Shown here: in pieces, positions 23,759-32,381 of the stretch
Position numbering within the stretch: position 1 is the stretch's first letter
Layout of the letters: each line of letters opens with the position of its first letter
Assembly: GCA_036011305.1 (NCBI GenBank)
Contig: DASCNA010000257.1
Location: 1-37,470 of the forward strand
DNA length: 37,470 nt
Source of the DNA: DASCNA01 sp036011305
Lineage (GTDB): Bacteria; Verrucomicrobiota; Lentisphaeria; Victivallales; GWF2-38-69
Direction of reading: 5' to 3'
Notes under the pieces: model-generated
Told to the model about the DNA's origin: nothing
The model's input: only the letters and a program-made list of their open reading frames with translations
Database searches by the model: none
Made by a program: the position numbers and the translations under genes

Positions 23759-24712
23759 TTATAGATAACTTATCTTATCCTTTTTATTGCTGACAACTTT
23801 TTTAACAGTCTTCCTAAGCCAAATATTTGCAGAGTCGTTTTGTTTATCAGGACTCCAGATTAATCTATAGTCGATTTCAGGAAGTTCAATAGGAAGTTTT
23901 TTCACAATAAAATCAAAGTTTTTCTGAAAATCTAAGTTAATTGCATCATGGACAATACATAACAAGTCAGTATCACGAAGCATACTTAAAGCAGCAAGTA
24001 AATATGGAACTTTAAAATACATAATTTTATTATCTTTATAAAAATTTTCCAAATTCATTTCAAAGTCAATCTCTTTACCTGAAGCAGCTAATATATGCGG
24101 ACTGTTAAGAAACATTTTTTTTGTTAGCTTAGAATTCTTTAAAATAGGATGATTTTTATCAGCAAGGCAAACTGAATTAAGCGATCCCAAAATCTCTGAA
24201 ATAAAACTCTTAGGAATATTGTCATGAAGTAATAGAGCAGCATCTAATTTGAGAGAGTTAAATTCATCTGGAGATGCTATGAATTCTATCGATACTGCAG
24301 ATACAGTACAATTAGGTGCTGTTTTACGAAATTCTGCTATGAGTTTTGGGAAAACAATGGCTACTGCTGATTCAAGCATACCAATTCTAAAATGTTTTAC
24401 TCCCGTTGAAGGATCAAATTGCTCATTTTCAAAAACATTTTCTATTCTGTTAATAATTTCTCTTACGGGAATAATTAACTCTTCGGCCCTTGGAGTTAAA
24501 GTCATGTTACTGTTAAAACATACTCGAACTAAAAGTTCATCCTGGAATAGTTCTCTTAACTGCTTAAGATGTTTACTTACAGTTGATTGTGTCAACGATA
24601 ATTTCTTAGCTGCTCTTGTAGTATTTTTTTCCATGAGAAGAACATCAAGTATTACCAGCAAATTAACATTAATTGAAGATAGTTTTACTTTCAATATATC
24701 ATACCTTTTCAT
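23759..24712 (-). CDS. LysR-family transcriptional regulator
   Basis: The N-terminal winged HTH (about residues 13-75) has the LysR signature: L-L-V-I-L-D-V-L-L-M-E-K-N-T-T-R-A-A-K-K-L-S-L-T-Q-S-T-V-S is visible in order (first Leu near residue 18), followed by H-L-K-Q-L-R-E-L-F-Q-D-E-L-L-V-R and T-P-R-A-E-E-L. The rest, about 95-310, is the two-lobed co-inducer domain of NodD/NahR-like members. Length 317 is normal. The start is uncertain: ATG 24712 has no clear ribosome site, while a TTG nine codons from the top, preceded by AAAAGG, gives the more typical short N-terminus. It is divergent from the 24855-26240 operon and so probably controls it. Confidence 0.9.
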   Translation of the reverse strand: MKRYDILKVKLSSINVNLLVILDVLLMEKNTTRAAKKLSLTQSTVSKHLKQLRELFQDELLVRVCFNSNMTLTPRAEELIIPVREIINRIENVFENEQFDPSTGVKHFRIGMLESAVAIVFPKLIAEFRKTAPNCTVSAVSIEFIASPDEFNSLKLDAALLLHDNIPKSFISEILGSLNSVCLADKNHPILKNSKLTKKMFLNSPHILAASGKEIDFEMNLENFYKDNKIMYFKVPYLLAALSMLRDTDLLCIVHDAINLDFQKNFDFIVKKLPIELPEIDYRLIWSPDKQNDSANIWLRKTVKKVVSNKKDKISYL

Positions 24713-24854
24713 ATAAGTTGTTTTACGACTATAAACAATGATATAAATTCATTTTATCAATTATTATATATGATATATATTAATTATCAATAAATAAAAA
24801 TGGATCGTATAAGATGGAAAAGTATTGTTTTTAATTAAATAAGAGGTGGTAATC
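24713..24854. promoter_or_regulatory. Divergent control region between lysR and the DUF6506-like operon
   Basis: 142 bases between two divergent starts. The central part (about 24762-24784) is an imperfect AT palindrome around ATATATGATATATAT, a fair place for a LysR T-N11-A type operator. AAGAGGTGG at 24842-24850 is the ribosome site of the plus-strand operon. No unambiguous -35/-10 pair stands out. Confidence 0.45.
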
Positions 24855-25172
24855 ATGACTTGTAAAAATTTAACACTGTACAAAATTAATGGAACTGATA
24901 AAAATAAAGATAAAAATGTTATTAAAATAAAAAACTGTAATATATACTCAGTTTGCGTTCCAAATATCGAAGAAGCTTTAAAGGTTTGTCTGGAATACAT
25001 CAGAGAAGAGAATATAGATAGTATAATACTTTGTGCTGGTTTTAATAATATTGAAGTTGGAGAAATAGATAAGACAACTGGAGAACATATCAATGTTTCT
25101 GTTGTAAGAAATGATAGTAGCCCGTCAACAATTGTAGCTAGAGAAAAAATGAAAGAAGCAGGAATTATCTGA
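24855..25172 (+). CDS. DUF6506-like small protein
   Basis: A 105-residue soluble alpha/beta protein. The order of a V-C-V-P-N-I-E-E-A-L segment, a helix, then S-I-I-L-C-A-G-F-N-N-I-E-V-G and a late strand V-S-V-V-R-N matches DUF6506 proteins, in which I-E-L-C-G-G-F-G and V-G-V-V-R are typical; function is unknown. The start is ATG 24855, five bases after AGAGGTGG; the GTG at 24846 lies within the ribosome site. It is the first gene of a three-gene operon divergent from lysR, followed after 34 bases by the CGGC-domain gene. Confidence 0.6.
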   Translation: MTCKNLTLYKINGTDKNKDKNVIKIKNCNIYSVCVPNIEEALKVCLEYIREENIDSIILCAGFNNIEVGEIDKTTGEHINVSVVRNDSSPSTIVAREKMKEAGII

Positions 25173-25206
25173 TTTATCTTTTAAAATATAAAATAAGGAA
25201 GTTATC

Positions 25207-25713
25207 ATGAGCAAAAATAAATTTGTTGTTGTTGTACAGTGTGAACAAGTTACTAAACATTGCTCAGGCTTTTTCTGTGAACATGCGTTTAATGCAAAAA
25301 AAGATTGTTTTTCATCTTACGCTGATTATGATAAAGTTAGATTACTGACAATGTCATGCGGTGGTTGCCCAGGCCGAAATACTTTAAATAAATTAATCAA
25401 CCTTGTTTCACAAATTAAGAAAACTGAAAAGTTTCCAAAAACTGAAATAGTTGTACATTTAGCTTCCTGTGTAGCATTTGAATCTTATCACGGCCCTGAA
25501 TGTCCACATAAAGAATACCTTACAAAACTAATTACAGAAAAGGGAGGTTTTGAATTAGTTTATGGTTCCAGACTAAGCCATATAGCAGAAGGAAGAAGAA
25601 AAATAGGTACCTACAATAAAAGAGAAACTGAAAGTATACCTCCGTTTAGAAAACCTGGTGCATATCATACAGGTGAACCGCATAAACTTCCTCCTATATT
25701 AAAAAATGATTAA
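25207..25713 (+). CDS. CGGC-domain protein
   Basis: The diagnostic C-G-G-C-P-G-R motif is at residues about 58-64, after the strand R-L-L-T-M-S. Additional cysteines lie at residues 11, 19 and 23 (C-E-x-x-T-K-H-C-S-G-F-F-C), and in L-A-S-C-V-A-F and C-P-H-K-E-Y (about 92-109). This is the CGGC domain of probable metal- or redox-binding proteins common in anaerobes. A tail of 30 residues rich in Gly and Pro follows. AAGGAAG precedes the ATG. Its place in an operon with a NimA-like flavoprotein and under LysR control suggests a redox or metal-stress role; that is inference. Confidence 0.85.
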   Translation: MSKNKFVVVVQCEQVTKHCSGFFCEHAFNAKKDCFSSYADYDKVRLLTMSCGGCPGRNTLNKLINLVSQIKKTEKFPKTEIVVHLASCVAFESYHGPECPHKEYLTKLITEKGGFELVYGSRLSHIAEGRRKIGTYNKRETESIPPFRKPGAYHTGEPHKLPPILKND

Positions 25714-25775
25714 AGTAATTTAACTTTTTGAGTTCAATTAGAGTATTTCTGTCTAATATATAAGGAATGATAATT

Positions 25776-26240
25776 ATGAAAAAGAAACTAAGTAATATTA
25801 TAGAAATAGAAAGAATTATAAAAAAATCAATAGCTTTTAGATTGGCGATGTGTGATAATAATATTCCTTATTTAATACCTCTTTGTTTTGGGTATAAAGA
25901 TAATATTATCTATTTCCATTCAATGAATAGAGGAAAAAAGTTAAAGATTTTAAAGAAAAACAGTAAAGTATGTTTTGAATTTGATAATGATTTAAGAGTC
26001 ATCAGCCATGCTAAAGCATGTAGTTGGAATATGAATTTCAATTCTGTAGTTGGAACAGGAACTGCTACTCTAATTGAAGACATAGATGAAAAAAAGAAAG
26101 CTTTGGATATCATAGTTAATCAATACTCGGACAAAGAGTATAAATACCCTGATAAAGTTTTAAATATAACCAGTGTATTTAAAATTGATATAGAATCAAT
26201 ATCAGGCAGACTTTCAGAATACTCAAATAAGACAAATTAG
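25776..26240 (+). CDS. NimA-like pyridoxamine 5'-phosphate oxidase-family protein
   Basis: A flavin-binding split-barrel of 154 residues. The core motifs of the NimA type are in order: R-L-A-M-C-D-N-N-I-P-Y-L-I-P-L (about 23-37), I-I-Y-F-H-S (about 45-50), G-K-K-L-K-I-L-K-K-N-S-K-V-C-F-E-F (about 55-71) and a late S-V-V-G-T-G-T-A segment (about 90-98). Such proteins reduce small electrophiles, including nitroimidazoles. The start is ATG 25776 with AAGGA nine bases upstream; ATG 25767 abuts that ribosome site. Third gene of the LysR-linked operon. Confidence 0.85.
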   Translation: MKKKLSNIIEIERIIKKSIAFRLAMCDNNIPYLIPLCFGYKDNIIYFHSMNRGKKLKILKKNSKVCFEFDNDLRVISHAKACSWNMNFNSVVGTGTATLIEDIDEKKKALDIIVNQYSDKEYKYPDKVLNITSVFKIDIESISGRLSEYSNKTN

Positions 26241-26269
26241 TTTAATAAATTTCATTTATAAGCAATTAT

Positions 26270-26670
26270 AGCAGAAGAGGCAATATAAAATTAACAAACA
26301 CAAACCGATATCTGCTGTCTATCGAAAATTCTGATAAATATGAATTCGCTGAAGATTTTGATGGCTACCTTTCATAATTCCCATTTGAAGGAAATTCTGA
26401 ATCAGACGACTATATAAGATTAACTAAATTTAATAGTAACTATTCTCACCAAGCTTCTGCCTCTGAAAAACATATCTCTCCAATGTGATATTTGTAGTTT
26501 CTGGTTATTTATACGAATAAGTATTTGATATCTGCCCTGAACCAGATTATTAGTAAACTGACATTGTGGTGAAATCCGTTGAATCTTGAAGCAGATAGTG
26601 ATGTAAAAATTTTGGAAATGTTATTTCCCTGTCAATCTGTAATTAAGAACAACTGGTAGGTTATTCAAGA
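26270..26670 (+). pseudogene. Eroded gene remnant in the gap after the NimA-like gene
   Basis: The 624-base gap to 26864 has no intact gene. Plus-strand fragments that read like protein occur in shifting frames with stops: R-Y-L-L-S-I-E-N-S-D-K-Y-E-F-A-E-D-F ending near 26375, F-P-F-E-G-N-S-E-S-D-D-Y-I-R-L-T-K-F up to about 26490, and L-E-A-D-S-D-V-K-I-L-E-M-L-F-P near 26620. They may come from one inactivated gene. I cannot identify it. Confidence 0.3.
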
Positions 26671-26864
26671 TTAATAAACCTTTATCATCTAGTAAAAATT
26701 AAAAAAATGATTGAGTTAGGGTGTTTTTTAAAGTAATTACACAAAAACTTGTTTATCATAATAAAGACACTACTAAAAGTTAAAATTTGATATTTAATAA
26801 TATTTAAAGAAATATTCATGATTAAAATAATAACTCCATTTAAAAATATGAAATGGTTTCTTAA

Positions 26865-27482
26865 ATGAAAAACCTCATATACAACCACATTGTGAAACAA
26901 GTTACAATTGACGGATATAAAGTTGTTCTGGAGCATGCCTCCAAAGGTGCACTAATCCTTGATGTCGGTATTGGCAATGGACTAATGATCAAACACTATC
27001 ATGCAATTATTAAAAGAAAAAATATAAAAATAATTGGAATAGATATAAACAGGGTATACCTAAAACACTGTGCAAATTTAATAGAACATTATGGTCTACA
27101 AGATAATTTTAAACTTGTTGCAAATAGTATTGAGAACTTTTTACCTCCTGAAAAACAAAGCTTTGACTGCATTGTTTTCAGTATGAGCTTAATGCTGCTT
27201 AAAGATAAACAACAGGATATTATTGAATCAGTAAAAAACTGGATGAAGCCAGATGGCCGAATTATTTTTTCACAAGTAGAATTTGAAAAGAATAATAAAT
27301 TTTTAAACTTTATTAAGCCGAAACTTAAATACCTAACTACAATCGATTTTGGGGAAATTATCTATAGAGATGAATTCCTGAGTTTTCTTGAAAGTAACAG
27401 TTTAAGAGTCATTGAAAATATCAGTAGAAACAAAAACTTCTTCAAAGGCAAACACCGTATCACAATGACAGGACATAATTAA
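26865..27482 (+). CDS. Class I SAM-dependent methyltransferase
   Basis: A 205-residue Rossmann-fold methyltransferase. Motif I is L-D-V-G-I-G-N-G (about 33-40), the acidic residue ending strand 2 is in I-I-G-I-D-I-N (about 57-63), and strand 4 is in F-D-C-I-V-F-S-M-S-L-M-L (about 101-112). W-M-K-P-D-G-R-I-I-F-S-Q marks strand 5. The substrate cannot be read from the sequence; it resembles small-molecule methyltransferases more than rRNA enzymes. There is no good ribosome site before the ATG, and the protein stands alone between two long gaps. Confidence 0.85.
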   Translation: MKNLIYNHIVKQVTIDGYKVVLEHASKGALILDVGIGNGLMIKHYHAIIKRKNIKIIGIDINRVYLKHCANLIEHYGLQDNFKLVANSIENFLPPEKQSFDCIVFSMSLMLLKDKQQDIIESVKNWMKPDGRIIFSQVEFEKNNKFLNFIKPKLKYLTTIDFGEIIYRDEFLSFLESNSLRVIENISRNKNFFKGKHRITMTGHN

Positions 27483-27866
27483 AAAAATAATCCTAAAAAA
27501 ACTACTTCAAAATTATCTAAACAAATGTACGTTGTTCAGTTGTTAATACAAATTGTCTGATTTCGTAAATGGCAGACGTGAATAAGCTTTAGATATCCGT
27601 ACAAAAAGATAACTACACCTAAAAAAACAACCAATACTAAAAACAGCATCTAAAAACAATATTAATTAATTTGACAAAGATAGCTGTAGCATAAGTTGAT
27701 TTTGGACAGCACCTATAAAACTTACCAAAACCGAATAATATAAACTAAAAATTAATAATAAACTTTAAAAAAAATGAATTCTCGTTGATAATTATAATAA
27801 CTTATTATTACCTGAAATGTAACTTAATTCCAAATAATACAAACAAACCGTAATTCATAATTATAG

Positions 27867-27911
27867 GTAAAAATTTTACCATTATTACACGTGAAGGTAA
27901 AATTTTTACCT
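27867..27911 (+). promoter_or_regulatory. Pair of 15-base operator-like palindromes, mirror copies
   Basis: GGTAAAAATTTTACC (27867-27881) and GGTAAAATTTTTACC (27897-27911) are each nearly perfect palindromes and are exact reverse complements of one another. Their centres are 30 bases apart, close to three helical turns, so two dimers would bind the same DNA face. They lie in the 668-base gap upstream of the 55-codon gene at 28151 and the HTH-PAS gene at 28422. Nothing else is recognisable in 27483-28150. Confidence 0.6.
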
Positions 27912-28150
27912 TATTTCTTAAACAAAATATGACTTTTTTATATTACAAAATATACAAATCATTGTAAGGTAGTAAGCATAACTGGATTAAAGGAACTGTT
28001 TACACTTTTATAATGAAGTAAACGAAATTTAGGTATATTAATAATAATATTTAGAGCATTTTTACTATTAAATATCCAAATTGTTCCAGCTATTAACAGA
28101 AAATTCAAAACTCAAAAATTTATTAATCATTTATATAATAAGGAAACATC

Positions 28151-28318
28151 ATGTACAGCAGTAAAAAAACTAGATATATCGACAGATTAAAAGAAGAAAA
28201 CGTAAGACTTTATGAAGACAATTATAAACTTAAAGAAACCATTAAAACAATTGAAGGACATTTTGGCAAACATCATAAATCTTTGATGCTTAATGATGAT
28301 ATTTTTAATACCATTTAA
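28151..28318 (+). CDS. Small charged 55-residue protein
   Basis: ATG with AAGGAAA at good spacing, 55 codons, TAA. The product is Lys/Glu rich: T-R-Y-I-D-R-L-K-E-E-N-V-R-L-Y-E-D-N-Y-K follows a heptad pattern, then G-K-H-H-K-S. It may form a short coiled coil. I recognise no family. It stands 103 bases before the HTH-PAS gene on the same strand and may share its control region, so an accessory or anti-activator role is possible but unproven. Confidence 0.5.
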   Translation: MYSSKKTRYIDRLKEENVRLYEDNYKLKETIKTIEGHFGKHHKSLMLNDDIFNTI

Positions 28319-28421
28319 AAAAATATTATATTTGTACATAAAACAGTCTGCAAAACAATAAATTTATGCAATTATTATTATGAAACATGCTGTAACTGAA
28401 AGAGAATAGAAAACAGATACA

Positions 28422-30275
28422 ATGCTTACTAAAGATCTAGTGTTTTACTTTAACAAAGCTAAAGAGATCAGAAAAAGTAATAAAATAAAATTGATTGAAT
28501 TAGCGGAATTGATGGATATAGCTAAATATACATTGTATAGATGGGAGACCGGCTCTGCGAAACCTTCTTCCAATAATATAAGGATTCTTGCACAGCTCCT
28601 TGAGGTATCTGTTGGTGAAATTTCAAATTTGAAAGAATTTCCGATACAAAATAAAAATATACTAAAAGAAAAGGGACATTCAGAACCTGCAATCATAAAA
28701 TATCTATATGAACTGGATAAGATAATTGAAGAGTTTGGTGATGTTCCAATAGTAAATATAAATTCATTGAAAAACCTCAAACGTGCATGTTTGGAATATC
28801 AGCAGCAAAATACTGCTTTATTAAAAAAAGTTCGTCATTTTGAAGAAATATTAAATCATAATTCGTCCATTCTTTATATCGTTGATTCTACTCTTAAATT
28901 TAGATATGTTAATCAGGAATTCATCTTCATGTCTAATAAATCATGTGCTGAAAATATAATTGGCTATAGAGCCAGTGATATCTTCGGAATGAATGATGTG
29001 TATGATATTATTCAATATGAAAAACAAGTTATTAAAGAGCAAAAACCTCTTTATAATAAAAAAATTTCAATACCATGCAGCAATGGAACAAAAAAAGGAC
29101 TTTTAACAGTTCATCCAATGATTAACGAAGCTGGAGAAGTAATTGAATTAATTTGCACTATCCAAGACATTACTGATGTATCAAACTTAATAAATAATCT
29201 TGAGCAGTTAAAAAAAGCTATAGATGTAGCGGATGATTATTTTTTTAGTATTATAAAAAATAATAAAGAGAACAAATACATCAGTAAAACTTTTGAAAAT
29301 ATAACAGGCTACAAACGTGAAGCATTCTATGAAGACATAAATTTATGGTACTCAATCATACATCCTGATGATGCAGTTCATCTGCCATCTTTGGAAGAAA
29401 GGCTGAATTCAGAAGGTAAAGCCAGATATAGAATAATTCATAAAAATGGACGTTTTGTGTGGATTGAAGCAGCAAGATATATCAAACAGGATAATGATAC
29501 AGGTCAAACACTAAATTTTTCTGTAGTTAAAAATATTACTAAAGAAGTTGAACAGAACAGTATGCTTGAAATATTAAAAACTAGTCTTGATTTTTCAAAT
29601 GTCGGAATAGTTGTTTCAAGTTTACAAAACAATCAGATAGTATATCGCAATAAAACAATAAAAAAACTGACAGGCTGTTCTTGCTCAGATAAAACAAATA
29701 AGAATATGGATTTTTTCCTGAAAAAATTTATTACCCCTAAAAACTATGAATCCATTCTAAAGCTAAATCATAATACTGATTTGAAATTAAATAAAATTCA
29801 AGACATCAAATGCAATATGCCAGATGGAAAAACCTCAGATTTCAGAATTATAACTTCCAATAGAAAATATCATAATGAAATATTTCAGTTAAGCATATTC
29901 CGCGATATTACAAAAGAAAAAATAAAAACAGAAACTGACGAATTATACAAAAGAGTTATTAATAATACAAACAGCAGTATCTGGATTATCAACCCGGATA
30001 GAACAAAATATATTTTTATAAGTGAATCAGTATCGAAACAGTATAATTATCCAAGTTCTAAATTTAAAAAAGATATGAATTTCTGGATAAACAATTGCGT
30101 GCACCCTGAAGATAGAACAAAAGAACTAAAATATATGACACAGGAAATTGAATATCCACATAAAAGAAAATTCAGAATTATCAGACCGAATGGAGATATA
30201 AGAATAATAAAATGCAGTCTTCATATTTCAAATGGTTATCTGCTTTCTCATGAATTTGACATTACAGACGAATAG
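28422..30275 (+). CDS. Xre-type HTH regulator with four PAS domains
   Basis: The HTH is at about residues 13-68 (I-R-K-S-N-K-I-K-L-I-E-L-A-E, D-I-A-K-Y-T-L-Y-R-W-E-T-G). PAS1 is at about 130-250 (R-Y-V-N-Q-E-F, ending T-I-Q-D-I-T-D), PAS2 about 265-375 (F-E-N-I-T-G-Y-K-R, I-I-H-P-D-D, ending V-K-N-I-T-K-E), PAS3 about 385-495 (R-N-K-T-I-K-K-L-T-G, ending F-R-D-I-T-K-E) and PAS4 about 505-617 (V-S-K-Q-Y-N-Y, V-H-P-E-D-R, ending E-F-D-I-T). No enzymatic output domain follows, so it is a soluble multi-input transcription factor. It is a longer paralogue of 18374-19888, with one more PAS. The ribosome site is weak. Confidence 0.9.
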   Translation: MLTKDLVFYFNKAKEIRKSNKIKLIELAELMDIAKYTLYRWETGSAKPSSNNIRILAQLLEVSVGEISNLKEFPIQNKNILKEKGHSEPAIIKYLYELDKIIEEFGDVPIVNINSLKNLKRACLEYQQQNTALLKKVRHFEEILNHNSSILYIVDSTLKFRYVNQEFIFMSNKSCAENIIGYRASDIFGMNDVYDIIQYEKQVIKEQKPLYNKKISIPCSNGTKKGLLTVHPMINEAGEVIELICTIQDITDVSNLINNLEQLKKAIDVADDYFFSIIKNNKENKYISKTFENITGYKREAFYEDINLWYSIIHPDDAVHLPSLEERLNSEGKARYRIIHKNGRFVWIEAARYIKQDNDTGQTLNFSVVKNITKEVEQNSMLEILKTSLDFSNVGIVVSSLQNNQIVYRNKTIKKLTGCSCSDKTNKNMDFFLKKFITPKNYESILKLNHNTDLKLNKIQDIKCNMPDGKTSDFRIITSNRKYHNEIFQLSIFRDITKEKIKTETDELYKRVINNTNSSIWIINPDRTKYIFISESVSKQYNYPSSKFKKDMNFWINNCVHPEDRTKELKYMTQEIEYPHKRKFRIIRPNGDIRIIKCSLHISNGYLLSHEFDITDE

Positions 30276-30511
30276 AAAAAGGTCAGGATCACATCTGCTT
30301 TAGATAAAAAATTGGTTTCAAATAACTTATCAATAAAACATAAATTCTTTACAGTTTTTAAAAATAATTTATACATGATAGTGCCTTTAGATGAAATATT
30401 TCCATCAGTTACCAAAAAATAAAAAATAATCTTCAAATTCATTTTGATATCTTCATTGATTACAAATACTATATTACAGCAATATAAATTCAGGGATAAG
30501 AGGAGTTCATA

Positions 30512-31312
30512 ATGTTATCAGTTACTTCAGATTTTTCTAAAAGTGAAGGTGATCCAAAACCATATTTAAAACTAATATCAGAAGCTGGATTTTCTCATAT
30601 ACACTGGTGTCACCACTGGTGTGACGATTTTCTCTATACTGAGCCTGAAATCTCATATATTATAAACTCTCTTAAAGAATATTCTCTAAATGCTTTAGAT
30701 CTACATTGTTCAACCGGAAAAGAAAAAAACTGGGCATCAATGCTGGAGCATGAAAGGGTCGCAGGTGTAATATTAGTAAAAAATAGAATCCAAATGATAA
30801 GAAGCCTTGGAGGCGAAGTTATCATCATGCATGCTTATGAATATAATAATGCACTAAAGAAGTCACTTGATGAACTTCAACCTTATGCAAACGCTTTAAA
30901 TGTCAAGATAGCTGTAGAAAATGGTGAGTTTTCTATTCTAAAAAAAATATTCGATGACTACAGCCCTAATTTTATAGGTCTCTGTTATGACTCAGGTCAC
31001 GGCAATATGCTGAAAAATAATCAGGGTCTGGAAAATTTAAATCTTCATAAAGAGAGACTGATATCTGTTCATTTGCATGATAATAATGGTTTGAATGATC
31101 TGCACAACCCCCTGTTCACAGGAACTGTAAACTGGAAAAAACTTGCTGAAATTATAGCTGAATCAGCGTACAAAAAACCTTTGAGCCTGGAAGTGACAAT
31201 TCTTAACTCAAAGTTCAAGAACAACATAGATTTTTTAAATGATTCTTTCAAATCAGGTAACAAATTAACGGAGATGGTGAAGGAATATCAATCACGAATT
31301 AATAATTTTTGA
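30512..31312 (+). CDS. Sugar phosphate isomerase/epimerase-like TIM-barrel protein
   Basis: A 266-residue AP-endonuclease-2-type TIM barrel. Probable metal ligands occur in the expected order: H in L-D-L-H-C (about 69), H in I-I-M-H-A-Y-E (about 107), E in I-A-V-E-N-G-E (about 136), D and H in C-Y-D-S-G-H-G (about 168-171), H in S-V-H-L-H-D-N (about 192-194) and a late E in S-L-E-V-T (about 232). The substrate is unknown. AGAGGAG gives a strong ribosome site. It ends exactly where the convergent LysE gene ends, with stop codons adjacent. Confidence 0.85.
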   Translation: MLSVTSDFSKSEGDPKPYLKLISEAGFSHIHWCHHWCDDFLYTEPEISYIINSLKEYSLNALDLHCSTGKEKNWASMLEHERVAGVILVKNRIQMIRSLGGEVIIMHAYEYNNALKKSLDELQPYANALNVKIAVENGEFSILKKIFDDYSPNFIGLCYDSGHGNMLKNNQGLENLNLHKERLISVHLHDNNGLNDLHNPLFTGTVNWKKLAEIIAESAYKKPLSLEVTILNSKFKNNIDFLNDSFKSGNKLTEMVKEYQSRINNF

Positions 31313-31939
31313 TTAAAAAAATAAAACATCAATCCCTAGTAATATAAAAATCAATCCGGCTATACTCCCCATATAATTAGAAACTCTCATGTTTCTCTTT
31401 AATATTTTTGACATTTGTGCTGCAGAATAGGCAAGAAAAAGGCACCAGATAGAACCGGTAGCAACCCAGGATAAACCTAAAACTAAATATGGAACCGGAT
31501 TATCTGAGTTTTGTGAATTAACATATTGTGGTAGAAAAGCTAAAATAAATAATACTGTTTTAGGATTCATCAGATTAACTAAGATACTCTTAAAATATAT
31601 TTTCAATAATTTACTTTTTTCTAACTTAGGTAATCCCTTATCAAGGATATCCTCTTTCTTTACTATATATTCTATACCTAAATAGACTAAATAAACAGCA
31701 CCGGCTATTTTTATAATATTGAATAGAGTTACATGCGTTTTTAATATTATGGATAATCCGAATGCAGTCAGCAATATTTGCAGAAAAACCCCGGTAACAA
31801 TACCGAAGACAGAAAAATATCCAGCAATTTTACCTTGAGATATACTTCTTTCCATAATATAAATAGTGTCTATTCCAGGCATTAGATTTAGTAAAATACC
31901 AATAGCCAAAAATTCGGAATAATTTTCAATACCAAACAT
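31313..31939 (-). CDS. LysE/RhtB-family exporter
   Basis: A six-helix inner-membrane exporter of amino acids or similar small molecules. The N-terminal L-N-L-M-P-G-I-D-T-I-Y is the family's signature (usually T-P-G-P-D/N), and the middle carries K-I-A-G-A-V-Y-L-V-Y-L-G (about 76-87) and a cytoplasmic loop, then L-V-N-L-M-N-P-K-T-V-L-F (about 116-127). Length 208 is typical. It is transcribed towards the TIM-barrel gene with abutting stops. Its substrate is unknown. Confidence 0.9.
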   Translation of the reverse strand: MFGIENYSEFLAIGILLNLMPGIDTIYIMERSISQGKIAGYFSVFGIVTGVFLQILLTAFGLSIILKTHVTLFNIIKIAGAVYLVYLGIEYIVKKEDILDKGLPKLEKSKLLKIYFKSILVNLMNPKTVLFILAFLPQYVNSQNSDNPVPYLVLGLSWVATGSIWCLFLAYSAAQMSKILKRNMRVSNYMGSIAGLIFILLGIDVLFF

Positions 31940-32381
31940 ATTGCATCATTCTCCATTATATTATTTATCATTTATTGAAAAGCAGTTAAAACCAACTTTT
32001 TATCATTCCCCCTTAAAATACATTTATCAAAATATCTATTAGTAAATAAATCCCAATAATTATTTCAATATGCATTATTTTTTAGGATTAAATACAGATG
32101 CAATAAAAGCGAAAATAAAACAGGCTTAAGGATAATTATGTACAGTTGTCGTATCTTCCCAATTATGCAGGAAGATTGCTGTATCTATTCAACCTATCTG
32201 GAACACTATTTTCCAGTTTAAAAATTTGAAACATTATCCATCACATGCAGAAAAATTTACAAATAGGTAAATAAAATTGTTCCTGATGAGAATATCGTTG
32301 AGTTATCAGTTGTCTAACAATTAATATTACAATAATAGGATAACTGTCGGATCAAATTCCAACTATTACAAAATGTATAAT
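31940..32381. other. Gap without a recognised gene
   Basis: 442 bases between the LysE start and the methyltransferase end. A 27-codon plus frame begins with ATG near 32138 (M-Y-S-C-R-I-F-P-I-M-Q) but has no ribosome site. I see no structured element worth naming. Confidence 0.3.

Noticed and set aside
32138..32221. 27-codon frame in the LysE-methyltransferase gap
   Set aside because: No ribosome site and too short to support.
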